NCBI RefSeq assembly: GCF_002980495.1
Contig: NZ_PVBR01000014.1
Span: forward strand, 1 to 64,000
From: Phyllobacterium phragmitis
Lineage (GTDB): Bacteria; Pseudomonadota; Alphaproteobacteria; Rhizobiales; Rhizobiaceae
Direction of reading: 5' to 3'
DNA: 64,000 nucleotides
The translations under genes and the position numbers were made by a program. Shown one piece after another: positions 19,100 through 29,083 of the stretch. Numbering within the stretch: position 1 is the stretch's first letter; each line of letters starts with the position of its first letter. A model generated the notes under the pieces. It made no database searches. It saw nothing but the letters and a program-made list of their open reading frames with translations, and had not been told where the DNA came from.

Positions 19100-19606
19100 T
19101 TATTCGATGACGACCAGCGGCTCGCCAAATTCGACGGGCTGGCTGTCTTCGATAAGGATGGCCGTCACTGTTCCCGAACGGGGGGCCGGGATCTGGTTCA
19201 TCGTCTTCATTGCCTCGATGATCATCAGGGTCTGGCCATCCGTGACCTTCTGGCCGACTTCGATAAAGGGCCGGGCACCGGGCGCAGGCGACAGATAGGC
19301 TGTGCCGACCATGGGCGAGGGAACGGCATTCTTGGAGACGTCTGCGGGCTTGGCCGCTTCCGCCGCGGCAGGGGCTGCCAGCGGAGCCGGGGCGGCGGCC
19401 ATTTGAGCCTGCGGGGCCGTTCCGTGAACGACGGTGATCTGCCGCGAAACGCGAATGCGCAGATCGCCCTGCTCGACCTCGATATCGGTCAGGTCTGTCT
19501 GGTTCAGTATCTCCGCAAGATCACGGATGATCTCCTTGTCGATACCTGCGTTTCTGTTTGCCATCTTCCTGGCCCCTTTACCGCTTTGCCCGTTATTGTT
19601 CGTCAT
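19100..19606 (-). CDS. accB: Biotin carboxyl carrier protein of acetyl-CoA carboxylase
   Basis: A 168-residue carrier. It has an N-terminal interaction segment, an Ala/Pro-rich linker ([21 protein letters not shown]) and the C-terminal biotinyl domain. The biotinylated lysine is in [10 protein letters not shown]; the usual motif is EAMKM or EAMKL, so Thr here is a mild variant. ATG 19606 overlaps the aroQ stop as ATGA, which supports coupling. ATG 19564 (MANRNAG) is an alternative start. Confidence 0.95.
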   Translation of the reverse strand: MTNNNGQSGKGARKMANRNAGIDKEIIRDLAEILNQTDLTDIEVEQGDLRIRVSRQITVVHGTAPQAQMAAAPAPLAAPAAAEAAKPADVSKNAVPSPMVGTAYLSPAPGARPFIEVGQKVTDGQTLMIIEAMKTMNQIPAPRSGTVTAILIEDSQPVEFGEPLVVIE

Positions 19607-20073
19607 GTCTGGGTTTTTCCGGCCTGGGCATCGTCTCGTCCGGCGAATGCCGCAAGCGCGCGCAGCCCCATCACGTATCCGTCCGCGCCGAAGCCGCAGA
19701 GGACACCTCTGGCGACGGCCGAGACGAACGAATTGTGCCGGAAGGCTTCCCGTGCATGAATGTTTGAAAGATGCACCTCGACGACCGTGACCTTCGCGGC
19801 GCGGATCGCATCTTGAAGCGCGATCGATGTATGCGTGTAGGCGGCAGGATTGATCAGGACCAATGCGCCGCGCTCTCCGGCTTCCTGTATCCAGGTCACC
19901 AGATCGCCCTCATGGTTCGATTGCCGGAACTCCAGGCCGAAGCCCAGCGCCGCCGCTTCCTGGCGGCAAGCGGCTTCGATATCGGCCAGCGTTGCGGCGC
20001 CATAGATCCCAGGCTCACGCTTTCCCAGCATGTTGAGATTGGGGCCATTGAGGACAAAAATCGTTTGGGTCAT
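19603..20073 (-). CDS. aroQ: Type II 3-dehydroquinate dehydratase
   Basis: A 156-residue shikimate pathway enzyme that dehydrates 3-dehydroquinate. The N-terminal block [19 protein letters not shown] includes the flexible lid with catalytic Arg and Tyr. [33 protein letters not shown] and [18 protein letters not shown] carry the conserved active-site residues, with His in the last block. It is first in the run aroQ-accB-accC-aat and overlaps accB by four bases. Confidence 0.96.
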   Translation of the reverse strand: MTQTIFVLNGPNLNMLGKREPGIYGAATLADIEAACRQEAAALGFGLEFRQSNHEGDLVTWIQEAGERGALVLINPAAYTHTSIALQDAIRAAKVTVVEVHLSNIHAREAFRHNSFVSAVARGVLCGFGADGYVMGLRALAAFAGRDDAQAGKTQT

Positions 20074-20241
20074 TCCTGGTTACTGTACGGCCTGATCTAC
20101 GCGTGAAGGATTGCCGGCATTCCGGGATATCGAATGAGGATGCGCATCCCATATAGAGGGGATGCACGCAAGGTAAAAGCCTGAAAATGGCGGAGAAAGC
20201 AGGATTCCAACCTGTTTCCCCACCGAATTTTCGATCATTTT

Positions 20242-20277
20242 ACAGCGCCGTGCATTCTTCAGGACGCACAGCGCTGT
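20242..20277. repeat. Imperfect palindrome, copy B of the ACAGCG...CGCTGT family
   Basis: ACAGCGCCGTGCATTC faces GGACGCACAGCGCTGT. It is related to copy A at 195-234 and lies between the aroQ and dsbA-like genes. Confidence 0.55.
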
Positions 20278-20293
20278 CAGTTATTGAATCTGC

Positions 20294-20338
20294 GCATGCC
20301 GTCACCCCGAAGCCGGTTCCCACTTTCGGGCGACATGC
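20294..20338. repeat. GCATGYCG...CGACATGC intergenic repeat
   Basis: GCATGCCGTCACCCCGAAG and CTTTCGGGCGACATGC form an imperfect hairpin across CCGGTTCCCA. The CCCGAAA...TTTCGGGCGACATGC form is very common between genes in rhizobial genomes. It starts one base beyond the stop of the dsbA-like gene and might act in 3'-end formation. Confidence 0.65.
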
Positions 20339-20339
20339 T

Positions 20340-21155
20340 TTAGCCATTGGCATCGCGCTGTTCGGCGATTTTCTGAGCAAGCCCATCGAGCCCGATCGCA
20401 CCTGGAACAACTTCCTCGCCGATGATGTAGGAAGGCGTGCCGGTGATGTTGAGCGCGTTGGCGATCTGGTAATTGTCCTGGAAGGCCGTTGCGATTTCCG
20501 GCGCCTGCATCTTTTCACGCAATTGTGTTTCATCCGCGCCGAGCTTTACCGCCGTATCGATGGCCGTCTGTTCCGTGGCGCGGCCCTGCTGGCCGAGAAG
20601 CGCTCGGTGGAATTCGAGATATTTGCCGGGCATCAGCGACTGGAAGGCTTTCGCGACCATATGGGCCTTGACCGAATCCGGGCCGAGGATCGGGAACTCC
20701 TTCATGACGAAACGGACATTCGGGTCGCTTTTCAAGAGCGCATCCATGTCGGGCAGGGCGTGCTTGCAGTAACCGCAATTGTAATCGAAGAACTCGACGA
20801 CCGTGACGTCACCATCGGGATTGCCGAAAACCGCATCCATCGGCGAGCTGAACAGCTTGTCGGCATTGGCGGTGATCGCCGCACGTTGCCCGGTCCGGGC
20901 CGCCGCCGCCTGCTTCGTCTCGAGCGCATTTTGCACGTCGAGCATGATTTCCGGATTGCTGATCAGATAATCCTTGACGATCGCCTCGATGGCCGAGCGG
21001 TCGGGAGCGGTATTTGCTGTCTGTGTCGAGGCCATTTGCACCGGAGCTTCGGAAATATCCTGAGATGTGCGTGCGGTCCCTGCATGATAGCCCAGGAAAA
21101 GGGCGCCGAGCCCGACCACGCCGCTGGCGATCGTTATGGTGATTGCGTTCTTCAT
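20340..21155 (-). CDS. DsbA-family thioredoxin-fold oxidoreductase
   Basis: A 271-residue periplasmic protein. An N-terminal membrane segment (TITIASGVVGLGALFLGY) is followed by a helical stretch (about 50-105) and a DsbA-like domain. The active site is FFDYNCGYCKHALP (CxxC with GY) and the cis-Pro loop is NITGTPSYIIG. The CGYC site and N-terminal region resemble ScsC/Com1-type thiol oxidoreductases. ATG 21155 (MKNAITI) is chosen because it puts the signal anchor at the start; the frame is open to 21209. It lies downstream of the M48 protease gene and may share its transcript. Confidence 0.88.
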   Translation of the reverse strand: MKNAITITIASGVVGLGALFLGYHAGTARTSQDISEAPVQMASTQTANTAPDRSAIEAIVKDYLISNPEIMLDVQNALETKQAAAARTGQRAAITANADKLFSSPMDAVFGNPDGDVTVVEFFDYNCGYCKHALPDMDALLKSDPNVRFVMKEFPILGPDSVKAHMVAKAFQSLMPGKYLEFHRALLGQQGRATEQTAIDTAVKLGADETQLREKMQAPEIATAFQDNYQIANALNITGTPSYIIGEEVVPGAIGLDGLAQKIAEQRDANG

Positions 21156-21233
21156 CGTTTTTCCAATCCGGGGCCGATGTTCAAAATATCTGTCTGTTGT
21201 ATTGATCAACGAGGCGCGTTGCCAGACAAGAAC

Positions 21234-22658
21234 TCAGGGTCGCGGCTTTTTGCTGTTGATGATATCCTGCGCGCGGACCCATTCCGGCGAGCCGCGCTTC
21301 AGTTTCTGTTGTGCTCGTGTGGCGAAGATTCTGGCCTCCTGGATGTTACCAGAATAATAATGCATGTCTGCCGTCGCGAGTTCGGCTTCTCCGATATCAC
21401 CCATCTGTCCATAGGCTTGCGCGAGATACCCGTAGCCGGCCGGGAACTCGGGATCGCGGGCTATGCCCGCCTTGAGCTCGCGAATGGCGGAAGGCATGTT
21501 GCTCCGCGCGCCCGTCAGCATCAGTGCGCGGCCATAGCTCATCCGGATCAGGCTGGATTTGTGCGGATCGAGTGCTGCGGCACGCTGGAAGGCTTTGGCT
21601 GCGCCCGCCGCATCATTGGCTTTCAGGAGAATTTCACCGCGCATCTCCTGAAAATACGGGTTTTTCGGCTGCTCCTTGATGAGCGTGTCTATCTTCGGCA
21701 GGGCGGCTTTGGAAGATCCGTTGAGAAAAGTGGAGATCGCATTGCCATAACGCGCGGCGACGCCACGCGGATTGTTGCGGAAGAGGCGCGAAACACCCCC
21801 CGGACCAGCGGTATAGGCGGCGATCTTCGCCCGCATCATGTCATGGCGCAGCTGCAGCGCTTCTGGATCCTTCTTGTCGAAATAGCGGCTTTCATGGGCA
21901 AGCGTTTCCAGATTGGCAATACGCTCGCGCGGCATTGGATGGCTGATGCGATAGGGATCGACCCGCGTTCCCGTCAGCGACAAGGCGTTGGCGAAGCGCT
22001 CGAATGTCGACAGCATGCCCTTTGCCGATTGGCCGGTCCGCTCGAGATAGGTGATGGCGGAGCGATCGGCGGTGATCTCTTCGGTGCGCTGATAGCTCAA
22101 AAGATTGCGCATCGCCATTTCCGTGCCGCCAAGCGCGATGCCGCCGCCCGCACCGGCAACAGAGCGATTGCCGGACGCTGCTCCCGCCGCGGTGGCGCCC
22201 ATGCCCAACAACATCCCGATGACGGCCATGGTCTGCGCGCGGCGCAACTGTTCGCGCAGGCGATGTTGGTGCCCGCCCGCCAGATGGCCGGATTCATGCG
22301 CGATGACGCCGATGACTTCGTTCGGCGTTTCGGCCTGGAGGAGCGTACCTGTGTTGATGAAGATGCGCCTGCCGTCGACAAAGGCGTTGAAGCTGTCGTT
22401 GTTGACCAGAACGATGCGGATGCCGCGGCTCTTGAGGCCCGCTACCTTGAAGATCGGCGTCGCATATTCGGAAATGAGCGCTTCGATTTCGGCATCGCGG
22501 ACGATCGGCAGCGATTTGGACTGCGCGGAAGCCTGGACGACGGGCAACAACCCGACGGCTGCAGCCGTCACGGCGGCGACGAGCTTTCGCGGTATGGCTA
22601 AAAACGGACGGGGGACGGAAGATGTCGAAATAGCTGTAAGGCCCATGGTTCGGATCAT
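21234..22658 (-). CDS. M48 metalloprotease with TPR repeats, BepA-like
   Basis: A 474-residue secreted protease. The signal peptide ends near VVQASAQ (about 46). The M48 zinc site is VIAHESGHLAGGHQHR (HExxH near residue 120), with the third ligand region EITADRSAITYLERTG. TPR-like repeats fill about 310-470 (FQEMRGEILLKANDAAGAAK and following). E. coli BepA is built the same way and checks outer-membrane protein assembly. A similar role is inferred. A thioredoxin-fold partner is encoded just downstream. Confidence 0.9.
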   Translation of the reverse strand: MIRTMGLTAISTSSVPRPFLAIPRKLVAAVTAAAVGLLPVVQASAQSKSLPIVRDAEIEALISEYATPIFKVAGLKSRGIRIVLVNNDSFNAFVDGRRIFINTGTLLQAETPNEVIGVIAHESGHLAGGHQHRLREQLRRAQTMAVIGMLLGMGATAAGAASGNRSVAGAGGGIALGGTEMAMRNLLSYQRTEEITADRSAITYLERTGQSAKGMLSTFERFANALSLTGTRVDPYRISHPMPRERIANLETLAHESRYFDKKDPEALQLRHDMMRAKIAAYTAGPGGVSRLFRNNPRGVAARYGNAISTFLNGSSKAALPKIDTLIKEQPKNPYFQEMRGEILLKANDAAGAAKAFQRAAALDPHKSSLIRMSYGRALMLTGARSNMPSAIRELKAGIARDPEFPAGYGYLAQAYGQMGDIGEAELATADMHYYSGNIQEARIFATRAQQKLKRGSPEWVRAQDIINSKKPRP

Positions 22659-22790
22659 TGGGTTCGGATCACAGAGTCGGATGGCTGAAGCATCTTATAG
22701 CGCGAATGTTGTGAAGCACATAGTAATCGGGCAATTGTGCGGCGTGGACCGGCGGCGGGGATTCGCCGGTTTCTATTCCGGAGGTATGTT

Positions 22791-23942
22791 TTGACCGCAT
22801 TTTCACGCCGCAGCGCCGTCGAGCCGTTCCATGCGATGGATGTCCTGGCGCAGGCGAACCGCAGGCGTTCCGCCGGCCATCCGGTGATTTCCATGGCCGT
22901 CGGCCAGCCGGCCGATCCGGCTCCCGCTGCCGTACGCGAAGCGGCCGAACGGGCATTGCGTGACGGGCGGATCGGTTACACCGATGCGCTTGGACTGGCG
23001 GTTCTGCGCGAGGCGATTTCCGGTCACTATCACGATCATTATGGTGTGAGTGTCGATCCCGCACGCATTGCCGTGACGACAGGGTCATCGGCTGCCTTCA
23101 ATCTGGCGTTCCTCGTCTATTTCGATCCGGGGGACCGGGTGGCGATCACCCGCCCGGGCTATCCCGCCTATCGCAATATTCTTGGCGCGCTCGGCCTGGA
23201 CGTCGTCGAAATCGCAACCGGCGGCAGCGCTGATGCTTCGCTGACGGCGGACGCCTTGCGCGCCGCGCATGCGGAAAAGCCGCTGAAGGGCGTGCTTTTC
23301 GCAAGTCCGGCCAATCCGACGGGAGCGGTCATCGCGCCTGATGCGCTACGCGATATCGTCGAAACGGCGCGGGAGCTCGGCATCAGGGTCATTTCCGACG
23401 AGATCTATCACCGGCTTTGCTATGATAGTGAAGATGTCAGCGCGTTATCGTTTGCCGACGATGTCACCGTGATCAATTCCTTTTCCAAATATTACTGCAT
23501 GACCGGCTGGCGCATCGGCTGGATGGTGCTGCCGGAAAATGCCGTGCGGCCCATAGAGCGGATGGCGCAGAGCCTCTATATCTCTGCGCCCGAGCTTTCC
23601 CAGATCGCGGCGGTCGAAGCCTTCGGCGCAACGGCGCAATTGGAGGCGGTCAAATCGCGTTACCGCCGCAGCCGGGATATTTTGATGCGGCGCCTGCCGC
23701 AGATCGGCCTGACGCTGGCCGCGCCGATGGATGGCGCGTTCTATGCCTATTGCGATGTCTCACGCTTCACCAATGACAGCATGGATTTTGCCCGGCGGAT
23801 GATCGCCGAGACGAATGTGGCGGCGACACCCGGCCATGATTTCGATCCGGTCGAAGGGCATCGCACGATGCGGTTTTCCTATGCCGGCAAGGTCGAGGAC
23901 ATGGAAGAAGCTCTGGAAAGGCTGGCAAACTGGCTGCCGTGA
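22791..23942 (+). CDS. PLP-dependent class I/II aminotransferase
   Basis: A 383-residue fold-type I aminotransferase of the aspartate/aromatic group. The PLP-phosphate and stacking region is TTGSSAAFNLAFL, the conserved Asn/Pro block is FASPANPTGAVI, the cofactor Asp/Tyr is ISDEIYHRLCYD, and the Schiff-base lysine is in NSFSKYYCMTGWRIGWM. The substrate is not evident. TTG 22791 is chosen because GGAGG lies six bases upstream; the frame is open from 22737. A strong terminator follows. Confidence 0.9.
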   Translation: MTAFSRRSAVEPFHAMDVLAQANRRRSAGHPVISMAVGQPADPAPAAVREAAERALRDGRIGYTDALGLAVLREAISGHYHDHYGVSVDPARIAVTTGSSAAFNLAFLVYFDPGDRVAITRPGYPAYRNILGALGLDVVEIATGGSADASLTADALRAAHAEKPLKGVLFASPANPTGAVIAPDALRDIVETARELGIRVISDEIYHRLCYDSEDVSALSFADDVTVINSFSKYYCMTGWRIGWMVLPENAVRPIERMAQSLYISAPELSQIAAVEAFGATAQLEAVKSRYRRSRDILMRRLPQIGLTLAAPMDGAFYAYCDVSRFTNDSMDFARRMIAETNVAATPGHDFDPVEGHRTMRFSYAGKVEDMEEALERLANWLP

Positions 23943-23972
23943 CGCCGGCTGCCATAACCGGAAAACATAAAC

Positions 23973-23998
23973 AAAAACCGGCGTTTCCGCCGGTTTTT
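23973..23998. terminator. Rho-independent terminator shared with rne
   Basis: AAAAACCGGCG and CGCCGGTTTTT form a perfect 11-bp stem with loop TTTC. A-run and T-run flank it on both sides, so it can terminate the aminotransferase gene and the convergent rne gene. Confidence 0.9.
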
Positions 23999-24023
23999 GC
24001 ATTTTCTATCTAGCTACGGATTC

Positions 24024-26927
24024 TCAAAAGAAACCCTTTTTCTGCCACCAGCCGGCACGTTTCGGCTTGGGCTTGTCTTTTTCCTCGGCAGAGTTTGACG
24101 TAACGACCGGCTTGCTCGGCTCTGGCGGTGTGATGGCCGGTTCGGTCGGGACGGGTGTCTCCTCCGCCTTTTCCTCTGGCTTTTCTTCGCTCCGGGGCGC
24201 TTCCGCCGTCACATCGCTCTTAACGGCTTCGGGGACCTCTGCCACAGGGACGACCTTCTTCCGGCTCTTGCGAGCCGGCTTGGCCGGTTTTTCCTGCGGG
24301 GCGGGTTCTTCGGCTAGCGGCGCGTCGAGATCCTCGACAGCCTCCGCAACCACTACTTCTTCCACCGGCTTTGCCTTGGGCGTGCGCCGGCGAACCGGCT
24401 TCTTGACGGGCTTGCCCTCGACGGTTGCAGCGGCTTCGGCGTCTTCCTCGGCGGCGGGCAGAGCAGCAGCGGGCACTTCGTCTGGAACCGGCGTCAGGTC
24501 GGCAACCGGAGCGGTCGCGCCTTCATCCGTTTTGCTGCGCGCTTCACCATCGGACGAGGCTTCGATGTTATCGTTGGTCTCGTCGTCATTGCGGCGGTTC
24601 TTGCGTCCGCCACGACGGCCACGGCGGCGTTTCTTCCGGCGCTCTTCCTCGGCTGCCTCGGCCGACAGATCGGCCTGCTCGCCATCTTCCTGCGATATGT
24701 CGCCGGCTTCGCCAACGACGCGTTCGTCGCCGGATGCTGCATCGGCGGCGACAGCGTTTTCCTGGCTGTCACGGTCGCGGCCACCGCGACGACGACGACG
24801 GCGGCGGCGTTTGCGTCCGCTCTCGTCGGAATGTTCATCCTTTGCGGCCGAAGTGTCGTCAGCTTCGAATTCCTCGTCCTCGGCAGGAATGTCCGGTTCG
24901 TCCAGCGGCTCTTCATCAATGGTGAGGTCGGGATAGGGCAGGGTGACCGGTGCGGGGCTCACAGGGCCGAGCGCAGGCGTTCCCTTGTCGATGGCAAGAT
25001 GTTGCGAACCGACGCTGTCATCGGCCTCGATATCGATCGTCAGGCCAAAGCGGAGTTCCAGGTCAGCAAGGTTCTTACGCTTGTGGTTGAGCACATAGAG
25101 CGCGGTCGAAACCGGCGTGCGCACGATGATATTGTTCTGCGAATGACGCAGCAGATATTCCTCGATGGAACGAATGACATGCAGCGCCACGGAGGAGGCG
25201 GAGCGGATATAGCCGGTCCCGCCGCAATGGGCGCAGACCTGCATCGTGCTTTCGAGAACCGATGCGCGGATACGCTGACGCGACATTTCGAGCAGGCCGA
25301 AATGTGAAATGCGTCCGACCTGGATGCGGGCGCGATCGTCCTTCAGGCAATCCTTCATCCGTTTTTCAACGGCGCGGTTGTTGCGCTTTTCCTCCATGTC
25401 GATGAAGTCGATCACGACCAAACCGGCCAGATCGCGCAGGCGCAATTGCCGCGCCACTTCCTCGGCTGCTTCCAGATTGGTCTGGAGCGCGGTGTCCTCA
25501 ATGGAGTGTTCACGGGTCGAGCGGCCGGAATTGACGTCGATGGCGACGAGCGCTTCCGTCTGATTGATGATGATGTAGCCGCCGGATTTCAGCGTGACCT
25601 GTGGCTGCAGCATACGGTCGAGCTGCGCTTCGATGCCGTTGCGGGCGAATATCGGCACCTGATCGCGATAGGGCTGCACCACCTTGGCATGGCTCGGCAT
25701 GAGCATGCGCATGAAATCCTTGGCCTCGCGATAGCCATCTTCACCGGCGACGAGGATCTCGCCGATATCCTTGTTGTAGAGATCGCGGATCGAACGCTTG
25801 ATCAGGCTGCCTTCCTCGTAGACGAGGGCGGGCGCGGTCGATTGCAGCGTCAAAGCGCGGACATTTTCCCAAAGCCGCATGAGATATTCATAATCGCGCT
25901 TGACCTCCGCCTTGGTGCGGTTGGCGCCGGCTGTACGCAGGATCACGCCCATGCCCTTCGGCACTTCGAGTTCCTTGACGATTTCCTTCAGGCGCTTGCG
26001 GTCCACCGGGCTGGTGATCTTGCGGGAAATGCCGCCGCCGCGTGCCGTGTTGGGCATCAGCACCGAATAACGCCCGGCGAGCGACAGATAGGTCGTCAGC
26101 GCGGCGCCCTTGTTGCCGCGCTCTTCCTTGACCACCTGGACCAGCAAGATCTGGCGACGCTTGACGACTTCCTGGATCTTGTACTGACGACGCTGGGTAC
26201 GCTGGTGGGTCGGCACTTCCTCTAGCGCGTCTTCGGCGCCGACCGATTCGACGATATCGGATTCGTCATGCGATCCATCATTGTCGTCGTCGGCATCCTT
26301 GCGGCGGCGTCTCGACGATGGGCGTTTGGCGCGCTCACGAGACGAGGGGGCTTCATCCGAGGTATCCGCTTCGTCCTCCGCCAGGTCGACGCTATCAGGT
26401 ATATCTTCGGAGATGACGTCGCCTTCGACCGCAGCGGCGATCGTCGTGCCTTCCGGACCGTCGTCATCCTCCTCGTCCGAGCTTGCCTGGTATGGAGCGC
26501 CGTCTTCGCCGTCTTCGGCTTTCAAGCCTTCATCTTCGGACCGGCTACGCTTTCCGCGACGCTTGCCGCGGCGAGACTTGTCGCCGCCTCGCTCGCTGCG
26601 GCCGCCATTGCCTTCGTCGTCCTCGTCCTCTTCGCTCGCAGCCTGGGCTTCGGCTTCGAGGAGGGCGATACGGTCTGCCACCGGGATCTGATAGTAGTCG
26701 GGGTGGATTTCACTGAAGGCAAGGAATCCATGGCGATTGCCGCCATATTCGACAAAAGCGGCCTGAAGCGAAGGTTCTACACGTGTCACACGCGCCAGAT
26801 AGATATTTCCCTTGAGCTGCTTCTTGTGCTCGGATTCGAAGTCGAATTCTTCAATACGGTTGCCGCGAACCACGACAACGCGGGTCTCCTCCTGGTGGGA
26901 GGCATCGATAAGCATTTTGTTTGACAT
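24024..26927 (-). CDS. rne: Ribonuclease E/G
   Basis: A large endonuclease of 967 residues that processes rRNA and tRNA and starts mRNA decay. The S1 domain (GNIYLARVTRVEPSLQAAFV) near residues 39-75 is split from the rest by a long acidic/basic insert (about 95-240). The catalytic DNase I-like part has VAIDVNSGRSTRE near 460 and the metal-binding GLVVIDFIDMEE near 503. The Zn-link is CAHCGGTG near 563. The C-terminal 300 residues are low-complexity with Arg-rich (KRRRRRRRRGGRDR) and Lys/Pro-rich tracts, the usual degradosome and RNA-binding scaffold. The final WWQKKGFF is conserved in alphaproteobacteria. Confidence 0.96.
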   Translation of the reverse strand: MSNKMLIDASHQEETRVVVVRGNRIEEFDFESEHKKQLKGNIYLARVTRVEPSLQAAFVEYGGNRHGFLAFSEIHPDYYQIPVADRIALLEAEAQAASEEDEDDEGNGGRSERGGDKSRRGKRRGKRSRSEDEGLKAEDGEDGAPYQASSDEEDDDGPEGTTIAAAVEGDVISEDIPDSVDLAEDEADTSDEAPSSRERAKRPSSRRRRKDADDDNDGSHDESDIVESVGAEDALEEVPTHQRTQRRQYKIQEVVKRRQILLVQVVKEERGNKGAALTTYLSLAGRYSVLMPNTARGGGISRKITSPVDRKRLKEIVKELEVPKGMGVILRTAGANRTKAEVKRDYEYLMRLWENVRALTLQSTAPALVYEEGSLIKRSIRDLYNKDIGEILVAGEDGYREAKDFMRMLMPSHAKVVQPYRDQVPIFARNGIEAQLDRMLQPQVTLKSGGYIIINQTEALVAIDVNSGRSTREHSIEDTALQTNLEAAEEVARQLRLRDLAGLVVIDFIDMEEKRNNRAVEKRMKDCLKDDRARIQVGRISHFGLLEMSRQRIRASVLESTMQVCAHCGGTGYIRSASSVALHVIRSIEEYLLRHSQNNIIVRTPVSTALYVLNHKRKNLADLELRFGLTIDIEADDSVGSQHLAIDKGTPALGPVSPAPVTLPYPDLTIDEEPLDEPDIPAEDEEFEADDTSAAKDEHSDESGRKRRRRRRRRGGRDRDSQENAVAADAASGDERVVGEAGDISQEDGEQADLSAEAAEEERRKKRRRGRRGGRKNRRNDDETNDNIEASSDGEARSKTDEGATAPVADLTPVPDEVPAAALPAAEEDAEAAATVEGKPVKKPVRRRTPKAKPVEEVVVAEAVEDLDAPLAEEPAPQEKPAKPARKSRKKVVPVAEVPEAVKSDVTAEAPRSEEKPEEKAEETPVPTEPAITPPEPSKPVVTSNSAEEKDKPKPKRAGWWQKKGFF

Positions 26928-27605
26928 TATTGTTTTTCCCTCCGGCGTAAGGGCGCACGACGAAAGGTCTCGTGGACGCTTCCATAGCGTCCGACCGCAT
27001 TTCTCTGCGCTTGCCGGATAATTTGGGGCTCGCCGGGACAGTCAGGTCAGCCTTCACGCGCAACTGCCTGTCGGCGATCGCGGTATTTAGGCTGGTACTG
27101 GTCAATTCTGCATGACCCATAACTGTTCCGAACGAAACGACCTCATATATGGCCCGGAAACGCCGGACCGACCTTTATGCTCTCATGGAGCAGATGAAGG
27201 CGTCTGATCGGCGCTTCATCTTTTTACTGAGCGGAGATGATAAAGATGTTCACCTTCCGCCAAATTCTGTGCCGGTTACCGGACGGCGTTCAGACCGTCC
27301 TTGCCGTTCCCTCGCAAAACCTGTGCAACAGATCCCGATCTTTCGAGCGTTGCCGGAATTGATTCCGACGGCAAATTTGTAACCCGACTTCGCTTTTATG
27401 ACCTGATATGGTCAATGACAAGGCCGAATGTTGCAGAGACGGGGAATGCCGTCGACGGCATGGGCGATGATACCAGACGGGAAAGGCTTCATTAACCGTG
27501 ACGCATTACTTCTCGTTTACGAATTGCGCTACGATAAGGGTGTGTCGGACGGGCTTGCAGCCGAACAAAAGGGATATGCCGGCATTATTCGTGACGTTGG
27601 AGAAA
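26928..27605. other. 678-bp divergent region between rne and the amidase gene
   Basis: No gene is supported here; the short frames at 27149 and 27301 have no ribosome site or family resemblance. It contains a hairpin GGACGC/GCGTCC at 26972-26990 close to the rne start. A long leader for rne is plausible because RNase E genes often have long self-regulated 5' UTRs. Promoters for both genes should lie here, but I could not locate them convincingly. Confidence 0.5.
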
Positions 27606-28829
27606 ATGAAGATTTTTAGCCGATTTTGGCATTTGCCGGCCGCCTTTTTGCCTTTTCTGCTTGCGCTGACCGTTGTCGCGCAGGCGAGCGGCACGCTTTC
27701 GGCCCTGACTTTCCGGATGGCCGGCGACGAATTGCGCACGCGAATCGTCGTCATGTTCGACCGCGAGCCGGAATTATCGACGCTTCTCCTGCAGCATCCG
27801 CACCGGCTGGTGATCGATCTTCCCAAGGCGAGTTTCGGTTTCGACAAGAAATCCCTTGAGCCGCGGGGGCTCGTAACACATGTGCGTTACGGTCTGATCG
27901 GCGAAGACAGGTCGCGGATGATCCTGGCGCTGCGGGGGCCTTTCAAGGTCGAAGGGTTGCGGGTCCTGAAAAATGAAAACGCGCCGGGCTACCGTATGGT
28001 GGCCGATATGGTTGCGACATCCGACCGGGAATTCGCGGAGGCCATCAAGGCGCAGAATGCCAGTACTGGCTCGACGCAAGCTGCATCGAAGGGCGACCGT
28101 CTCGGCAAGAACGAGGATCCCGTGCCGCCACATGTCTTCACCGTCATGATCGATCCGGGCCATGGCGGCATCGATGCTGGAGCGGAAAGCCGCAGCGGGA
28201 TCAAGGAGAAGGATGTGACGCTGGCCTTCGCGCGGGATCTGCGCGACGTCCTTTCCAGGAATACCGGCATGCGGGTGCTGATGACCCGCGACGACGACAC
28301 GTTCCTGCGGCTTGGCGAGCGGGTACGCATCGCGCGGCAACATGAAGCCGATCTCTTCATCTCGATCCATGCCGATACGATCAATCTGCACAATGTTCGC
28401 GGCGCGACCGTCTATACCATCTCGGACAAGGCGTCGGACAGTGTGGCCCGCGCCATGGCTGAGCGTGAAAACAAGTCGGACGCGATTGCCGGTGTCGTCC
28501 AGGAGGAGCCGCCCGAGGTGACCGACATCCTGCTCGACCTCACGCGCCGCGAAACGCATGCCTTTTCGCTTAATTTCGCGAGCAAGGTGGTTCATGCGCT
28601 TCAGGGCGAGGTCAACCTCATCAACAATCCGCACCGCTCGGCCGGATTTCAGGTCCTGCGGGCGCCCGATGTGCCGTCCGTTCTGGTCGAGATGGGTTAT
28701 CTGTCGAATCGTGAAGACGAAAAGCTGATCACCGATCCGGCATGGCGAGCGCGTCTCGCCGGCAGGCTAGCCGAGGCGATCAAGAGTTTTGCAGTGTTGA
28801 AGACCGGCCATGTTGCCACCAAAGGGTGA
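27606..28829 (+). CDS. N-acetylmuramoyl-L-alanine amidase (AMIN + Amidase_3)
   Basis: A 407-residue periplasmic amidase that removes the stem peptide from peptidoglycan. It has a signal peptide (MKIFSRFWHLPAAFLPFLL), an AMIN localisation domain at about 30-140, then Amidase_3. Zinc ligands and catalytic Glu appear intact: IDPGHGGIDAGA, GIKEKDVTLAFARDL, FISIHADT and VLVEMGYLSNREDE. The AmiA/B/C type usually needs an activator, and the NlpD-like protein at 334 is a candidate. ATG 27606 follows GGAG and gives the signal peptide at once; the frame is open from 27498. PBP1A is the next gene. Confidence 0.93.
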   Translation: MKIFSRFWHLPAAFLPFLLALTVVAQASGTLSALTFRMAGDELRTRIVVMFDREPELSTLLLQHPHRLVIDLPKASFGFDKKSLEPRGLVTHVRYGLIGEDRSRMILALRGPFKVEGLRVLKNENAPGYRMVADMVATSDREFAEAIKAQNASTGSTQAASKGDRLGKNEDPVPPHVFTVMIDPGHGGIDAGAESRSGIKEKDVTLAFARDLRDVLSRNTGMRVLMTRDDDTFLRLGERVRIARQHEADLFISIHADTINLHNVRGATVYTISDKASDSVARAMAERENKSDAIAGVVQEEPPEVTDILLDLTRRETHAFSLNFASKVVHALQGEVNLINNPHRSAGFQVLRAPDVPSVLVEMGYLSNREDEKLITDPAWRARLAGRLAEAIKSFAVLKTGHVATKG

Positions 28830-29083
28830 GCTTCCGATGCAACACAACGTTCTATTTCGCGTGGCGAATCCCCTGTTATCGTGCTTAAATCTTGAATTAC
28901 GGCGAAATGACCTTGCCTTTGTCGCATTTGGTTGGTCAGTAGCCTTAATGCGGGGAGGCAATATGCGAGGCGGCATATGGCGTTGTTTCGTAGAATGTGC
29001 TCCTGCTCACATGCCGCAACGAGCATTCGTTTCGGCGCGCGAATTGACACACGGATAATCTGAAGGCAGGAATCCGAACACAC

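Noticed and set aside
17773-19110. 445-residue plus-strand frame
   Set aside because: Antisense shadow of accC, which has all its signatures.
20187-22601. 804-residue plus-strand frame
   Set aside because: It lies antisense to the dsbA-like and M48 genes, both with intact catalytic motifs. High GC produces such long shadows.
27149-27382. 77-residue frame in the rne/amidase gap
   Set aside because: No ribosome site, no recognisable family and atypical codon pattern; more likely leader or promoter DNA.
28810-29058. 82-residue frame between the amidase and PBP1A genes
   Set aside because: It begins inside the amidase gene, has no good start context and no similarity I recognise.
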